Below are positions 33,007 through 43,642 of a stretch of 48,455 nt of DNA, piece by piece. This DNA is from Planifilum fimeticola (GTDB lineage: Bacteria > Bacillota > Bacilli > Thermoactinomycetales > DSM-44946): assembly GCF_003001905.1 (NCBI RefSeq), contig NZ_PVNE01000029.1, positions 1 to 48,455 of the forward strand. Direction: 5' to 3'. The notes beneath the pieces were generated by a model, which was not told the origin of the DNA, ran no database searches, and saw nothing but the letters and a program-made list of their open reading frames with translations. Numbering within the stretch: the stretch's first letter is position 1; the number at the start of each line of letters is the position of its first letter. A program made the translations under genes and the position numbers.

Positions 33007-33375
33007 GTGCGGATTGTCGGTTTGCACCACGCGCAAATCACCATTCCTCGGGGAGCGGAAGAGCAGGCGAGGGAATTTTACTGCGGCGTCCTCGGCCTCA
33101 CCGAAATCGAAAAGCCCGCTTCTCTCCGGGCAAGAGGGGGCTTCTGGCTTCAGGTCGGCGACCGGGAAGTGCATGTGGGCACGGAGGACGGCGTGGACCG
33201 GCGCAAAACCAAAGCCCACCTGGCCTATCAAGTGACCGATCTGGCCGGCTGGCGAAAGAAGCTCGCGGAACACGGCATCTCCGTGCTGGAATCGATCCCG
33301 ATTCCGGGATACGACCGCTTCGAGTTCCGGGATCCCTTCGGCAACCGGGTGGAGATGATCGAGCAGAAAGATTAA
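33007..33375 (+). CDS. VOC (glyoxalase/bleomycin-resistance) fold protein
   Basis: 122-residue protein with paired beta-alpha-beta-beta-beta units: GLHHAQITIPRGAEEQAREFYCGVLGL at the start and AHLAYQVTDLAGWRKKL, then RFEFRDPFGNRVEMIE at the end. Metal ligands of the fold appear to be His7 (HHAQI), His61-area (HLAYQV) and Glu near 118. Could be a small dioxygenase, fosfomycin-type or glyoxalase-like enzyme. Start: GTG 33007 with GGGAGGGATC. Sits alone between two terminators. Confidence 0.82.
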   Translation: MRIVGLHHAQITIPRGAEEQAREFYCGVLGLTEIEKPASLRARGGFWLQVGDREVHVGTEDGVDRRKTKAHLAYQVTDLAGWRKKLAEHGISVLESIPIPGYDRFEFRDPFGNRVEMIEQKD

Positions 33376-33395
33376 GTGCCTTCAAGTGCAGATGT

Positions 33396-33425
33396 CAGGG
33401 GAATCCCCTATAAGGGATTCCCCTG
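33396..33425 (+). terminator. Terminator of the VOC gene
   Basis: AGGGGAATCCC and GGGATTCCCCT with loop CTATAA, then GTTTTACTTG. Confidence 0.75.
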
Positions 33426-33605
33426 TTTTACTTGTTGTTTTTAAAGAGGCCCTCAACGCGGCTTTTCTTCCCCTTGACGCTGTTTTCAACGTGACGGGCC
33501 GGTCGGGAACCCTCAGGCGCTTTTCGATGCGTAGACTTAAATCACATCGTTTTGATTCGTGATCAGTTGAACGAATGGACATATCCAGCAGCTTTTCCAC
33601 TGGGT

Positions 33606-34379
33606 TTACACGTTGCTGTTCTCCTTTTTGCAAATCACTACCATAGACTCAGTGTACTGGGTCATTGGCCGATCTTTCCAACCGTCACAAATGCGAAGCA
33701 ATGTAAATCCATTTTTATCCAAAAGGTGTTTCATCTCTTGCGGATATGTATAGCGAAGATCGATAAAACTTTCCTTTTCCTCAACGAACCGTCCTGCATC
33801 GAAAAAACGTCGAATCACTTTGCAATGCTCAATTTGTTTAATTGGATCATATTGTTCCTTAGTATAGATTTGTACTGTTCTCCCCTGTGCATCAATCACA
33901 GTGCGCCAGAATGTTTCATGATCTGACAATGCGTGTTCCCCAAAGGAAGGAAAACGCGTATCAAAAACGAAAACCCCATGATCTTTTAAACACCGGTATA
34001 CTGATTGCAACGCTTGATCCTGTTCTTCATTGGTTAGAAAATGTTGGAAAACATGTCCGGTCATAAAAACAAAAGGTACTCTCACATCCAAGTGTAATTG
34101 GCGACAATCTTGCAAATGCCAATCAATTGAATGACAGGGTGACATTTTTTCTTTTGCTCTGTTGAGCATTTCCTCATGTATATCGACAGCGATCAAGGAA
34201 TACCCTGCCTCTGCCATGGGAATGGTAATTCTCCCAGTTCCACAGCCCAGTTCCAAAATTTTTTCTCCTTTTTTTACATACTTTTCAGCAAGATCCAAGA
34301 GAAAGGGAAGCTCGCTTGAAGACGGGTTTTCCAGATCATAAAGAATCGGATCTTCATATTCCGATAAATTGATATCCAT
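33606..34379 (-). CDS. Class I SAM-dependent methyltransferase, AT-rich
   Basis: 257-residue methyltransferase. Motif I is EKILELGCGTGRITIPMAEAGY and the acidic end of strand 2 is in IAVDIHEEML; the post-I and C-terminal DTRFPSFGEHALSDHETFWR pattern matches the small-molecule Methyltransf_25/YcgJ-like family. ATG 34379 follows GAGGAGG. The gene is visibly AT-richer than all its neighbours, with codons such as TTA, ATA and AAA, and is enclosed by terminators on both sides. That suggests recent transfer. Substrate unknown. Confidence 0.85.
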   Translation of the reverse strand: MDINLSEYEDPILYDLENPSSSELPFLLDLAEKYVKKGEKILELGCGTGRITIPMAEAGYSLIAVDIHEEMLNRAKEKMSPCHSIDWHLQDCRQLHLDVRVPFVFMTGHVFQHFLTNEEQDQALQSVYRCLKDHGVFVFDTRFPSFGEHALSDHETFWRTVIDAQGRTVQIYTKEQYDPIKQIEHCKVIRRFFDAGRFVEEKESFIDLRYTYPQEMKHLLDKNGFTLLRICDGWKDRPMTQYTESMVVICKKENSNV

Positions 34380-34446
34380 TTCATTTTTCCTCCTCTTTTT
34401 CATCAAACCAACCCTTCAATTGATAATATTTTGTCTTTTACTTCGA

Positions 34447-34488
34447 CAAAAAAAGACTGCTGACCTGTTACCCCTATCAGCAGTCTTA
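34447..34488 (-). terminator. Terminator of the fructose PTS operon
   Basis: AAGACTGCTGA (34453-34463) and TCAGCAGTCTT (34477-34487) form an 11-bp stem; seven T residues follow on the minus strand. Confidence 0.85.
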
Positions 34489-34565
34489 ACAGTGACCTGC
34501 GGGACATCGCTTCCCGCAAAAAATCGTACTCAACCGGAGTCAAGAGAAAGCCGGTCTGTTACCGG

Positions 34566-36275
34566 TCATCCTTCTTGAATCAGCCGGCGAACTCCTTCCG
34601 GATCCGCTTCCTGCAGGGCCCGGTCCGCCAGCGCCCGGGCGGCGGAGGTGTCGACGGAGCGAACCCGCTCCTTCACTTCCGGAATGGCGCCGGCGCTCAT
34701 AGAAAGCTCGCTTAGTCCCAATCCCACCAGCAACTCCGTCATCCGGGAATCTCCCGCCAATTCGCCGCACATGCCGACCGGGATGCCCGCCTTCCGGGCC
34801 GCATCACAGGTTTGCCGGATGAGGCGGAGGACGGCGGGGTGCGCGGCGTCATACAGATGGGCCACCCGTTCGTTCCCCCGGTCGGCGGCCAAGGTGTATT
34901 GAATCAGATCGTTGGTGCCGATGCTCATGAAATCCACTTCCCGCGCCAGGATGTCGGCGATCGCCGCCGCCGCCGGCACTTCCACCATGATGCCGACGGA
35001 GATGTTCTCGGCCGCGGGAATCCCTTCCCGTTTCAGCTCCTCCCGGCACTCCGCAAGCAACGCCTTGGCTTCCCGGACCTCCGACACGCTGGACACCATC
35101 GGGAACATGATCCACAGGTTGCCGTGCACCCCCGCCCGGAGAAGGGCCCGGAGCTGGGTCTTGAAGATGTCTCGCCGATCGAGGCAGAACCGGATCGCCC
35201 GATGGCCCAGGAAGGGATTCTCTTCCTCAGGAAAATCGGCGTAGGGAAGATCCTTGTCCCCGCCGATGTCCAGGGTGCGGATGATCACCGGCCGCTTTCC
35301 GAAGGCCTCCAGCACCCGGCGATAGGCCGCATATTGCTCCTCCTCGCCGGGCCAATCGCGGCTTTCCAGATAGAGAAACTCCGTGCGAAACAGGCCGATG
35401 CCCTCCGCCCCGTTCTTGAGGGCGGGCTCCACATCCTGCAGGTTGCCGATGTTGGCGAAGACTTCGATCCGCTGGCCGTCCGACGTTACGGCATCCTCGC
35501 CGGCCCTTTTCACGGCTTCGATCCGCCGCTTTTCCTGCTCTTCGATCTGCTCGCGGGCTTTGCGCTCGGTGTCCGGATCGGGGCGAAGCGTCACCTGGCC
35601 CGCCTCCCCGTCGACGATGAGCAGGTCTCCCTCCTGGATCTGCTCGATGGTCCGTCCCAAGCCCAACACCGCAGGAATCCCCAGGGTTCGGGCCATGATG
35701 GCGGCGTGGGCCGTCCGGCTCCCCCTGGCCGTCACCATCGCCGCGATCCCCGCGGGAAATTGCGCCGTGTCGGAGGGAGCCAGCTCTTCCGCCACCACGA
35801 CGCTTCCCGGCTCGATCAGGGACGGATCGAAGGGCTCCTCGCCGGAAAGGTTCAGCAGCAGACGGTCGCCGACATCCCGGATGTCATCGGCGCGGGCCTG
35901 CATGTACTCATCGGGAAGGGAGGACAGCATGGCCTGCATTTCGTCCGTCACCGATGCGCATACGGCTTCAGCGTTTTTCTTCTGATCGCGGATGCGGTTT
36001 TTCATCTCGCCCACATAGGCGGGATCGTCCAGGAAAGCCAGGTGAGCGTCGAAAATGGCCGCCTCCGCTTCTCCCATGCGCTCCACCGTCGCCTGGCGCA
36101 ACCGTCCGATCTGTTCCTTCGTCCGTTCTACCGCCTGTTCCAGGCGGGCGATCTCCTGCTCCGGTTCCTCCACCGGCCTCTCCTCGACGCGGGGGCGAAC
36201 CTTCCTCCAGTGAACCGCGCGTCCCAGGGCCAAGCCGGGTGCGGCACCCACACCGCTGAAATGTTCCATCCTCAT
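34566..36275 (-). CDS. ptsI: Phosphoenolpyruvate-protein phosphotransferase (enzyme I)
   Basis: 569-residue enzyme I, the usual 570. It passes the phosphate of PEP to HPr. The phospho-His is in [12 protein letters not shown] (around residue 190; the family has GGRTSHSAIM), the PEP-binding domain includes [11 protein letters not shown] and the C-terminal signature is GMCGELAGD with the active-site Cys around 500. ATG 36275 has AAGGGGTGTC. Fifty-two bp behind the IIA gene, so it is last in the fru operon. HPr (ptsH), usually next to ptsI, is not in the window. Confidence 0.95.
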   Translation of the reverse strand: MRMEHFSGVGAAPGLALGRAVHWRKVRPRVEERPVEEPEQEIARLEQAVERTKEQIGRLRQATVERMGEAEAAIFDAHLAFLDDPAYVGEMKNRIRDQKKNAEAVCASVTDEMQAMLSSLPDEYMQARADDIRDVGDRLLLNLSGEEPFDPSLIEPGSVVVAEELAPSDTAQFPAGIAAMVTARGSRTAHAAIMARTLGIPAVLGLGRTIEQIQEGDLLIVDGEAGQVTLRPDPDTERKAREQIEEQEKRRIEAVKRAGEDAVTSDGQRIEVFANIGNLQDVEPALKNGAEGIGLFRTEFLYLESRDWPGEEEQYAAYRRVLEAFGKRPVIIRTLDIGGDKDLPYADFPEEENPFLGHRAIRFCLDRRDIFKTQLRALLRAGVHGNLWIMFPMVSSVSEVREAKALLAECREELKREGIPAAENISVGIMVEVPAAAAIADILAREVDFMSIGTNDLIQYTLAADRGNERVAHLYDAAHPAVLRLIRQTCDAARKAGIPVGMCGELAGDSRMTELLVGLGLSELSMSAGAIPEVKERVRSVDTSAARALADRALQEADPEGVRRLIQEG

Positions 36276-36327
36276 GACACCCCTTCAATCGCTGTACTTT
36301 GGACGTTCATGACTGAATGTTACGGGG

Positions 36328-36783
36328 TTACGATCCGTTTTGCAACGCCTGAACCACTTCTTCCGGGGAAGAAAGCTCCATCAGCCGCTGACGGAACGAT
36401 TCGTCGATCAGCTTTCGGGAAAGGGCCGCCAGGATCTGCAAATGTTCATTTCCTTCCTTTTCCTTGGGAACGGCGATCAAAAAGACCAACCGCGCCTGTT
36501 CATCCTTTTCCGGTTCCCAGCGAATCGGCCGCGACAGGCGGGCGAAGGCGACGGCCGGCTCTTTCACCCCCGCGGATTTGCCGTGGGGAATGGCCACACC
36601 GAAGCCGATCGCGGTCGACCCCATCTTTTCCCTGTCGAAGACGTCCGCCAGATACTGCTCCATGTCGCTCAAGATCCCGCTTCCGTCCAGGATCCCGGCC
36701 AAGGCGCGAATCACTTGCTCCCTCGATTCACCTTCCATGTCCAGCCGTATCCATTCCGATCGGATCAGGTCATTGATCTCCAT
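36328..36783 (-). CDS. PTS fructose-type IIA protein
   Basis: 151-residue PTS_IIA type-2 (fructose/mannitol) domain with the phospho-His67 in GFGVAIPHGKSAGV. A free-standing IIA here completes the IIBC protein encoded upstream. ATG 36783 has AGGAGG 6 nt upstream and overlaps the end of fruA by 14 nt, indicating translational coupling. A longer start (ATG 36807) lies inside fruA without a ribosome site. Confidence 0.92.
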   Translation of the reverse strand: MEINDLIRSEWIRLDMEGESREQVIRALAGILDGSGILSDMEQYLADVFDREKMGSTAIGFGVAIPHGKSAGVKEPAVAFARLSRPIRWEPEKDEQARLVFLIAVPKEKEGNEHLQILAALSRKLIDESFRQRLMELSSPEEVVQALQNGS

Positions 36784-38158
36784 CTCCAACCTCCTGTGCG
36801 ACAACATTTTTCTTCAGCAGGGAGACGAGAAGGGCCGTCACCACCGTACCCGCGGCGATGGCCAGTAGGAAGCCCGCGAGATTCCCCACCGCGTGCGGGA
36901 TGGGCAACACGAAGATCCCGCCGTGCGGAGCGCGCAGGGTACATCCGAGCCCCATCGCCAGCGCTCCGGTGACGGCGGATCCGACGACGATGGAGGGGAT
37001 GACCCGTAAAGGATCCGCCGCCGCAAAGGGAATCGCCCCCTCCGTGATAAAGGACAACCCGAGAATTCCCGCCGCCTTACCGGCTTCCCGCTCCTCCCAG
37101 GTGAACTTCCGACGGGCGATCCGGGTGGCCAGCCACAAGCCCAGGGGAGGCGTCATCCCGGCGGCCATCACCGCGGCCATCGGGCCGTAGATCTCATTCC
37201 CCAAGAGGCCGACGCCGAAGGTGTAAGCCGCCTTGTTTACCGGTCCTCCCATATCAAAGGCCATCATCGCCCCGAGCAAAAGGCCCATCAGGGCCGCATT
37301 GGCCGTGCCCAGGGATTGAAGCCATGCCGTCAGGGAATCCATCACGCCCTTTACCGGCGCTCCGATGACGTAGATCATCAGCAGGCCCACGATGAGGGTG
37401 GCCAGAAAGGGGATCAGAAGGATCGGCTTCAATCCTTCCAGGGATTTTGGAAGACGAATCTTCTCCTTCATCCACTTTGCCACATATCCCGCCAAAAATC
37501 CGGCGACAATTCCTCCCAGAAAACCGGAACCGGTACTGGACGCCAGCATTCCTCCGACCAGCCCCGGCGCCAATCCCGCCTTGTCTGCGATGGAATAGGC
37601 GATAAATCCCGCGAGAACCGGCACCATCAGGGCGAAGGCGCTCTCCCCGCCGATCTTCATCAAATTGGCGGCAAGGGACCCTTCCACCTCCGCGGCATGG
37701 ATGCCGAAGGTAAAGGACAGCGCAATGATCAGCCCTCCCGCCACCACCAGGGGGATCATAAAGGAAACGCCGTTCATCAGATGTTTGTAGGGACCGCTCC
37801 GCTTTTGCTCGCGCTCCTGTTTCACGGCCTTCACCTGTTCTTCGTAGGAGGAGGACGGCTTGGACAGGGCTTCTTCGATCAGGCGCTCCGCGTTTTTGAT
37901 CGCATCCCCCAGGGAGGAGCGGATTACGGTTTTTCCCTGAAAACGGTCCTCCTCCGCATCGACGTCCGACGAGAGGATCACGGCGTGAGCTTCCCGGATC
38001 TCCTCTTGGGTCAGCCGGTTTTCCACACCGGATGCCCCCCGGGTTTCCACCTTGATGCTGACCCCCAGCTTCTCCGCCGCCCGCGAAAGGGACTCCGCGG
38101 CCATGTAGGTATGGGCGATTCCGGTCGGGCAACCGGTGACAGCCACCAATTTTTTCAT
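36770..38158 (-). CDS. fruA: PTS fructose transporter subunit IIBC
   Basis: 462-residue membrane permease. The IIB domain (1-100) has the phosphorylated Cys10 in AVTGCPTGIAHTYMAAE; a linker is followed by the IIC domain (about 130-460) with at least eight hydrophobic stretches. Transports and phosphorylates fructose to fructose 1-phosphate. The gene is followed 14 nt in overlap by the IIA gene and begins 1 bp after fruK. In B. subtilis fruA is a IIABC fusion; here IIA is separate. Confidence 0.94.
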   Translation of the reverse strand: MKKLVAVTGCPTGIAHTYMAAESLSRAAEKLGVSIKVETRGASGVENRLTQEEIREAHAVILSSDVDAEEDRFQGKTVIRSSLGDAIKNAERLIEEALSKPSSSYEEQVKAVKQEREQKRSGPYKHLMNGVSFMIPLVVAGGLIIALSFTFGIHAAEVEGSLAANLMKIGGESAFALMVPVLAGFIAYSIADKAGLAPGLVGGMLASSTGSGFLGGIVAGFLAGYVAKWMKEKIRLPKSLEGLKPILLIPFLATLIVGLLMIYVIGAPVKGVMDSLTAWLQSLGTANAALMGLLLGAMMAFDMGGPVNKAAYTFGVGLLGNEIYGPMAAVMAAGMTPPLGLWLATRIARRKFTWEEREAGKAAGILGLSFITEGAIPFAAADPLRVIPSIVVGSAVTGALAMGLGCTLRAPHGGIFVLPIPHAVGNLAGFLLAIAAGTVVTALLVSLLKKNVVAQEVGDGDQ

Positions 38159-38159
38159 T

Positions 38160-39128
38160 TCACTGCCCCCTTTCCCCTAAGCAGGAGATCATCGACCGAC
38201 AGGACAACTTCACTTGATCCATAAGTGAACGGGTTTCCTCCAGGGTGGCGAACTGGGTTCCCTCTTTGGAGGCCGCGGCGGATGCGGCGGCCACGACAAA
38301 GCGGATCACCTCGTCCAGGGGCCACTTCCGCAGCTGCCCCATCACCAGCGCCGCCACCATCGCATCCCCCGCTCCCACCGTACTGGAGACCGACACCCGG
38401 GGGGCCTGGGCCCGGATGGCCTTTCCGTCGGTGAAAAACCACGCTCCCTCGCCCCCCATCGACAGGGCGACCAGTCGAACCCCCCGATCCAGCAGCCCTT
38501 TCGCCGCCATAAACCGATCGTCCTCATCGTTCAGGGGACGGCCGACATGCCTCTCCAACTCCGCCAGATTGGGCTTGACCGCATAGGGGCCGCGCCGGAT
38601 TCCTTCGCTCAGGGCAGCCCCGTCGGCGTCCAGATACACCTTCACCGCGCGGCGCTTGGCCCGGTCGATCAAGGTTCCGTAAAAGTCCGACGGAACTCCC
38701 GGAGGAAGGCTTCCGGACAACACCGCGATCTCCGCCCGCTCTATCGCGGCGTCGTACACCTTCAAAAAGCGCTTGATCGCCTCCTCGTCGATGGGATTTC
38801 CCGGCTCGTTGATGTCCGTTACCCGATCGGCCTCTTCCTCGACGATCTTCAGGTTGGTTCGGGTTTCCGCCTCCAATTCGACGAAGCGATGTTCAATCCC
38901 CCATTCCTCCAACCGCTCCAGGATCCACCGGCCGGGGTACCCTCCCGCCCATCCGATGGCCAGGGGGTTTTCACCCCACTGCTTCAGGGCGCGGGCTACG
39001 TTGATTCCTTTTCCGCCGGGATCCCGACGCACTCGCCCCGCCCGGTTCAGATCTCCCGGCCGGAGCCGGGGAAGGTGGATCGTCTTGTCCACGGCGGGAT
39101 TGAGGGTAACGGTTACAATTTTGCACAT
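38160..39128 (-). CDS. fruK: 1-phosphofructokinase
   Basis: 322-residue PfkB-family kinase that makes fructose 1,6-bisphosphate from fructose 1-phosphate. Start MCKIVTVTLNPAVDKTIHL is the family start; GGKGINVARAL near residue 40 binds the sugar; the catalytic Asp lies in STVGAGDAMVAAL near residue 250. Follows fruR by 15 bp and precedes fruA by 1 bp. Confidence 0.94.
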   Translation of the reverse strand: MCKIVTVTLNPAVDKTIHLPRLRPGDLNRAGRVRRDPGGKGINVARALKQWGENPLAIGWAGGYPGRWILERLEEWGIEHRFVELEAETRTNLKIVEEEADRVTDINEPGNPIDEEAIKRFLKVYDAAIERAEIAVLSGSLPPGVPSDFYGTLIDRAKRRAVKVYLDADGAALSEGIRRGPYAVKPNLAELERHVGRPLNDEDDRFMAAKGLLDRGVRLVALSMGGEGAWFFTDGKAIRAQAPRVSVSSTVGAGDAMVAALVMGQLRKWPLDEVIRFVVAAASAAASKEGTQFATLEETRSLMDQVKLSCRSMISCLGERGQ

Positions 39129-39143
39129 GCTGCCGACTCCTTT

Positions 39144-39905
39144 TCACGCGCGAATGACTTGGACATGCTGTTCCTGGATCCGCTCGAGAATATCAGAGGG
39201 CGCCTTCTGGTCCGTGATCAGAACATTCACCGAGGACAGCGGAGCCACCTTGGCGAAGGAAACCCGGTTGATCTTGCTGCGGTCGCAGAGCAGAATCACT
39301 TCCTTCGCCGCGCGAATCATCGCTTTCTTCACCTGGGCTTCCAACAGGTGGGGCGTGCTGATTCCCTCCTCCGGGTCCAGGGCGTTGGTTCCCAAAAACG
39401 TTTTGTCCACCTTGATCATTCCCAGGGTTTGTTCCGCAATCGGCCCCACCATCGACTCGATTCCCCGGCGCACCATGCCGCCGGTGCTGATCAGCTCCAG
39501 ATGCTCCATCCCCTGCAATTCCTGAAGGATGCTGTTGGAATTCGTCACGACGGTCAGACGGGAAAACCGGCCGAGCATTCGGGCCAGTTGATGGGTGGTG
39601 GTTCCCGAATCCAGCAGGATCGTTTCCCCGTCCCGGATCAGTTCGACGGCTTTTTCAGCGATGCGCTGTTTTTCCTTGGCGAACTGATCCTTTTTCTCCT
39701 GGATGCTGGGTTCGAAACCCACCCGCTCCCGGGGAATGGCTCCCCCGTGGGTTCGCCGGATCCGATTGGCCTCCTCCAATTCCTTCAGATCCCGCCGAAC
39801 CGTCGCTTCGGACACCCGGAAGACTTCGCTCAATTCCGCCACGGTGGCTCGCTTGCGCTCGTAGATGTACTCCATCATGCGCCTCTGCCGTTCCTCAGCG
39901 AAAAT
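39144..39905 (-). CDS. fruR: DeoR family regulator of the fructose operon
   Basis: 253 residues if read from ATT at 39905, 244 from ATG 39878. The HTH_DeoR domain reads ERKRATVAELSEVFRVSEATVRRDL, and the C-terminal part is the DeoR sugar-phosphate-sensing domain (GTNALDPEEGISTP, CDRSKINRVSFAKV). Canonical DeoR proteins begin M-x-x-EER-x-x-x-I; the codons before ATG 39878 give exactly FAEERQRR, and the codon in the initiator position is ATT, preceded by GGGGGAGG. No ATG, GTG or TTG lies in frame further upstream. Represses the fru genes until fructose 1-phosphate binds, by analogy with B. subtilis and Lactococcus FruR. Confidence 0.9.
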   Translation of the reverse strand: MFAEERQRRMMEYIYERKRATVAELSEVFRVSEATVRRDLKELEEANRIRRTHGGAIPRERVGFEPSIQEKKDQFAKEKQRIAEKAVELIRDGETILLDSGTTTHQLARMLGRFSRLTVVTNSNSILQELQGMEHLELISTGGMVRRGIESMVGPIAEQTLGMIKVDKTFLGTNALDPEEGISTPHLLEAQVKKAMIRAAKEVILLCDRSKINRVSFAKVAPLSSVNVLITDQKAPSDILERIQEQHVQVIRA

Positions 39906-39934
39906 ATATCCTCCCCCCCTCCAGGATGACCTAC

Positions 39935-39968
39935 TTTGATTATATTTGATTGTTTATGATCGTTTCAA
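39935..39968 (-). promoter_or_regulatory. fru operon promoter with 10-bp-phased repeats
   Basis: Leftward -35 TTGAAA (39968-39963), 18-nt spacer, -10 TATAAT (39944-39939). On the plus strand TTTGATTATA (39935), TTTGATTGTT (39945) and TATGATCGTT (39955) are direct repeats with a 10-bp period spanning -10 and spacer, a common form of DeoR-family operators. Confidence 0.65.
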
Positions 39969-40013
39969 TTGAAATTTGTTTGAATCCGTGGTCATTTGGT
40001 TTTATTTTTCCAA

Positions 40014-40042
40014 AGAAAAACCAGCACGGGTTGTGCTGGTTT
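40014..40042 (-). terminator. Terminator of the ABC ATPase gene
   Basis: AACCAGCAC (40019-40027) and GTGCTGGTT (40033-40041), loop GGGTT; on the minus strand TTTTTCTTTG follows. Confidence 0.75.
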
Positions 40043-40122
40043 GTTGAACTCATGGTCAAGGTCGGAATGTTTTTCTTCATGCCCCTTGAAGCCGGGTCTT
40101 CCGCGTTGAGGAAGCGATCCGA

Positions 40123-40953
40123 TCAGTACCCCTTTTCCCGTCGATCGGCGATAAAGGTCCCCCGACGGGGACGGGAACGATGATTGGAAAAAGTCTGCAT
40201 CATTTCGTACCAAGCAGCCACCGTCCCCTCCGGCACGTTGGCGGTCAACAATTTTTTGGGTCCCAACCGGCGACAGGAACCCGACTCCATCAACAGCAGA
40301 TCGTCTGCGCATTCCGCCCATCGGAGATCCCGGGTGGCGATCAGGATGATCCGGTGAGGCGCAAGACGGCGCAACTCCCGCCAGAGAAGCCTTTTTCCCC
40401 ATTGGTCCAGTCCCGCCGTGGGTTCGTCCAACAGCGCGATCAAAGGATCCCGGAGCAACATCTCGACCAGCATCACCCGCTTCATCATCTCCCCCGGAAT
40501 GGCGGAGAGGGGGACGCGCCGGACGGCGGCCAATCCCCATTCGGCGATCAGCTCGGCGACGCGCCTCCTCGGGTAGGGCATTTGGCCGAGCTGGGCATGG
40601 TACAACAGATACTTTTCTAAAGAGATGGACTTGTTCATCCGGCGCATGGGCGGGATGTATGTAATCCGGGATTTCAGACTTCCCAGGGCGGAGGTTCCCA
40701 CGGCGGCCGCGCGCCCCTTGGACCAGATCACGGTCTCCCCTTCCGTCACCTGGTAGGTGATTCGCCCGTCGTCAGGAACCAGAAGTCCGGCCGTCAGCTG
40801 CAACAGCGTGCTTTTCCCGGAACCTTCGGGGCCGAGAACCGCAGTGATGCCTTTCCTCGCGGCGGCGGTAAAATCGAGAAGTCCGATCCGGCGTGCCCGG
40901 GGACGGTTTTGGGAGGTATAGACTTTGTTGAGATGAGACCACTCAATCCGCAA
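40123..40953 (-). CDS. Orphan ABC transporter ATP-binding protein with degenerate motifs
   Basis: 276 residues from TTG 40953 (AAAGGATGG upstream). Walker A is intact (GPEGSGKST, about 40-48) and Walker B is LIALLDEPTAGLD. The signature that should read LSGGQ is replaced by LSAIPGEMMKRV, and the switch His (normally T/S-H) is not seen in LIATRDLRW. No permease gene adjoins. It resembles ABC-2-type antibiotic/export ATPases of the BcrA/NatA group, but may have lost full activity or work with a distant permease. The C-terminal 40 residues are hydrophilic and basic (NHRSRPRRGTF). Confidence 0.8.
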   Translation of the reverse strand: MRIEWSHLNKVYTSQNRPRARRIGLLDFTAAARKGITAVLGPEGSGKSTLLQLTAGLLVPDDGRITYQVTEGETVIWSKGRAAAVGTSALGSLKSRITYIPPMRRMNKSISLEKYLLYHAQLGQMPYPRRRVAELIAEWGLAAVRRVPLSAIPGEMMKRVMLVEMLLRDPLIALLDEPTAGLDQWGKRLLWRELRRLAPHRIILIATRDLRWAECADDLLLMESGSCRRLGPKKLLTANVPEGTVAAWYEMMQTFSNHRSRPRRGTFIADRREKGY

Positions 40954-41149
40954 GGAATTTCCATCCTTTCATTCCGATACACCTATCTTTAAGCATACCC
41001 GAAAACCCGGACAGAAAGAAGGGGCTTTTCCAATCTCTTGATTCATCGGATAAAGCCGTCTTTCTCCGCATTTGTCCAAAATTCGCACTGTTAAATCTCT
41101 TTTTCGCGCTTTCAATTTTTTTATGGTCGATAGAGGAGGTTTTGGCCGA

Positions 41150-41178
41150 TTGACCCTGCGCGGAGAATATGTTACCTT
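41150..41178 (+). promoter_or_regulatory. thiC promoter
   Basis: TTGACC (41150-41155), 17-nt spacer, TACCTT (41173-41178) with TGT before it (extended -10). About 20 nt upstream of the riboswitch. Confidence 0.45.
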
Positions 41179-41195
41179 CGAAGCGAGCAACTGCA

Positions 41196-43301
<2,106 letters not shown>

Positions 43302-43413
43302 CGAAAAAGGTTCCCTTTTGGGGCGGGGCACCTCCGAGCCCCGCCCTGCTTCCGTTAAAGGAATTTCTCACGGAACTTTCGACCTTTCCAGCGCATGCCC
43401 GAAAAAAAATGTC

Positions 43414-43443
43414 TTGACAGATCTATCGTCCCTTTCATAATAT
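43414..43443 (+). promoter_or_regulatory. Promoter of the manganese-riboswitch transcript
   Basis: Perfect -35 TTGACA (43414-43419) and -10 TAATAT (43438-43443) after an 18-nt spacer. Confidence 0.6.
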
Positions 43444-43472
43444 GATAGTAAAGGATGACAATGTCATAATTT

Positions 43473-43596
43473 CTAAGGGGAGTAGCCGTACAAACAAAGT
43501 CGTCAGTTCGGGACCTTTGTCCCCGGCTTTGTTGGCAACGGAAACCCGTTGTTGGCAAGACCTTTACTCTTGGTAGTGAAGGTCTTTATTTATTTT
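43473..43596 (+). ncRNA. yybP-ykoY manganese riboswitch with terminator
   Basis: AAGGGGAGTAGCCG and later GTCGTCAG, GGCTTTGTTGGCAACGG and CCCGTTGTTGGCAAGACC reproduce the conserved junction elements of the yybP-ykoY family, including the paired three-way-junction loops. The expression platform is the hairpin AAGACCTT...AAGGTCTT (43557-43586) followed by TTTATTTATTTT. Mn2+ binding should prevent terminator formation. It precedes a TerC-family gene, the usual partner (YkoY). Confidence 0.93.
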
Positions 43597-43642
43597 GTGG
43601 ATCCGGGTCAATCCGCCGAATCAAAAGGAGTGTTATGGTCAA

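Noticed and set aside
43302-43380. GC-rich hairpin after thiC (GGGGCGGGGC/GCCCCGCCCT)
   Set aside because: No T tract follows, so I do not call it a terminator with confidence; it could contribute to RNA stability.
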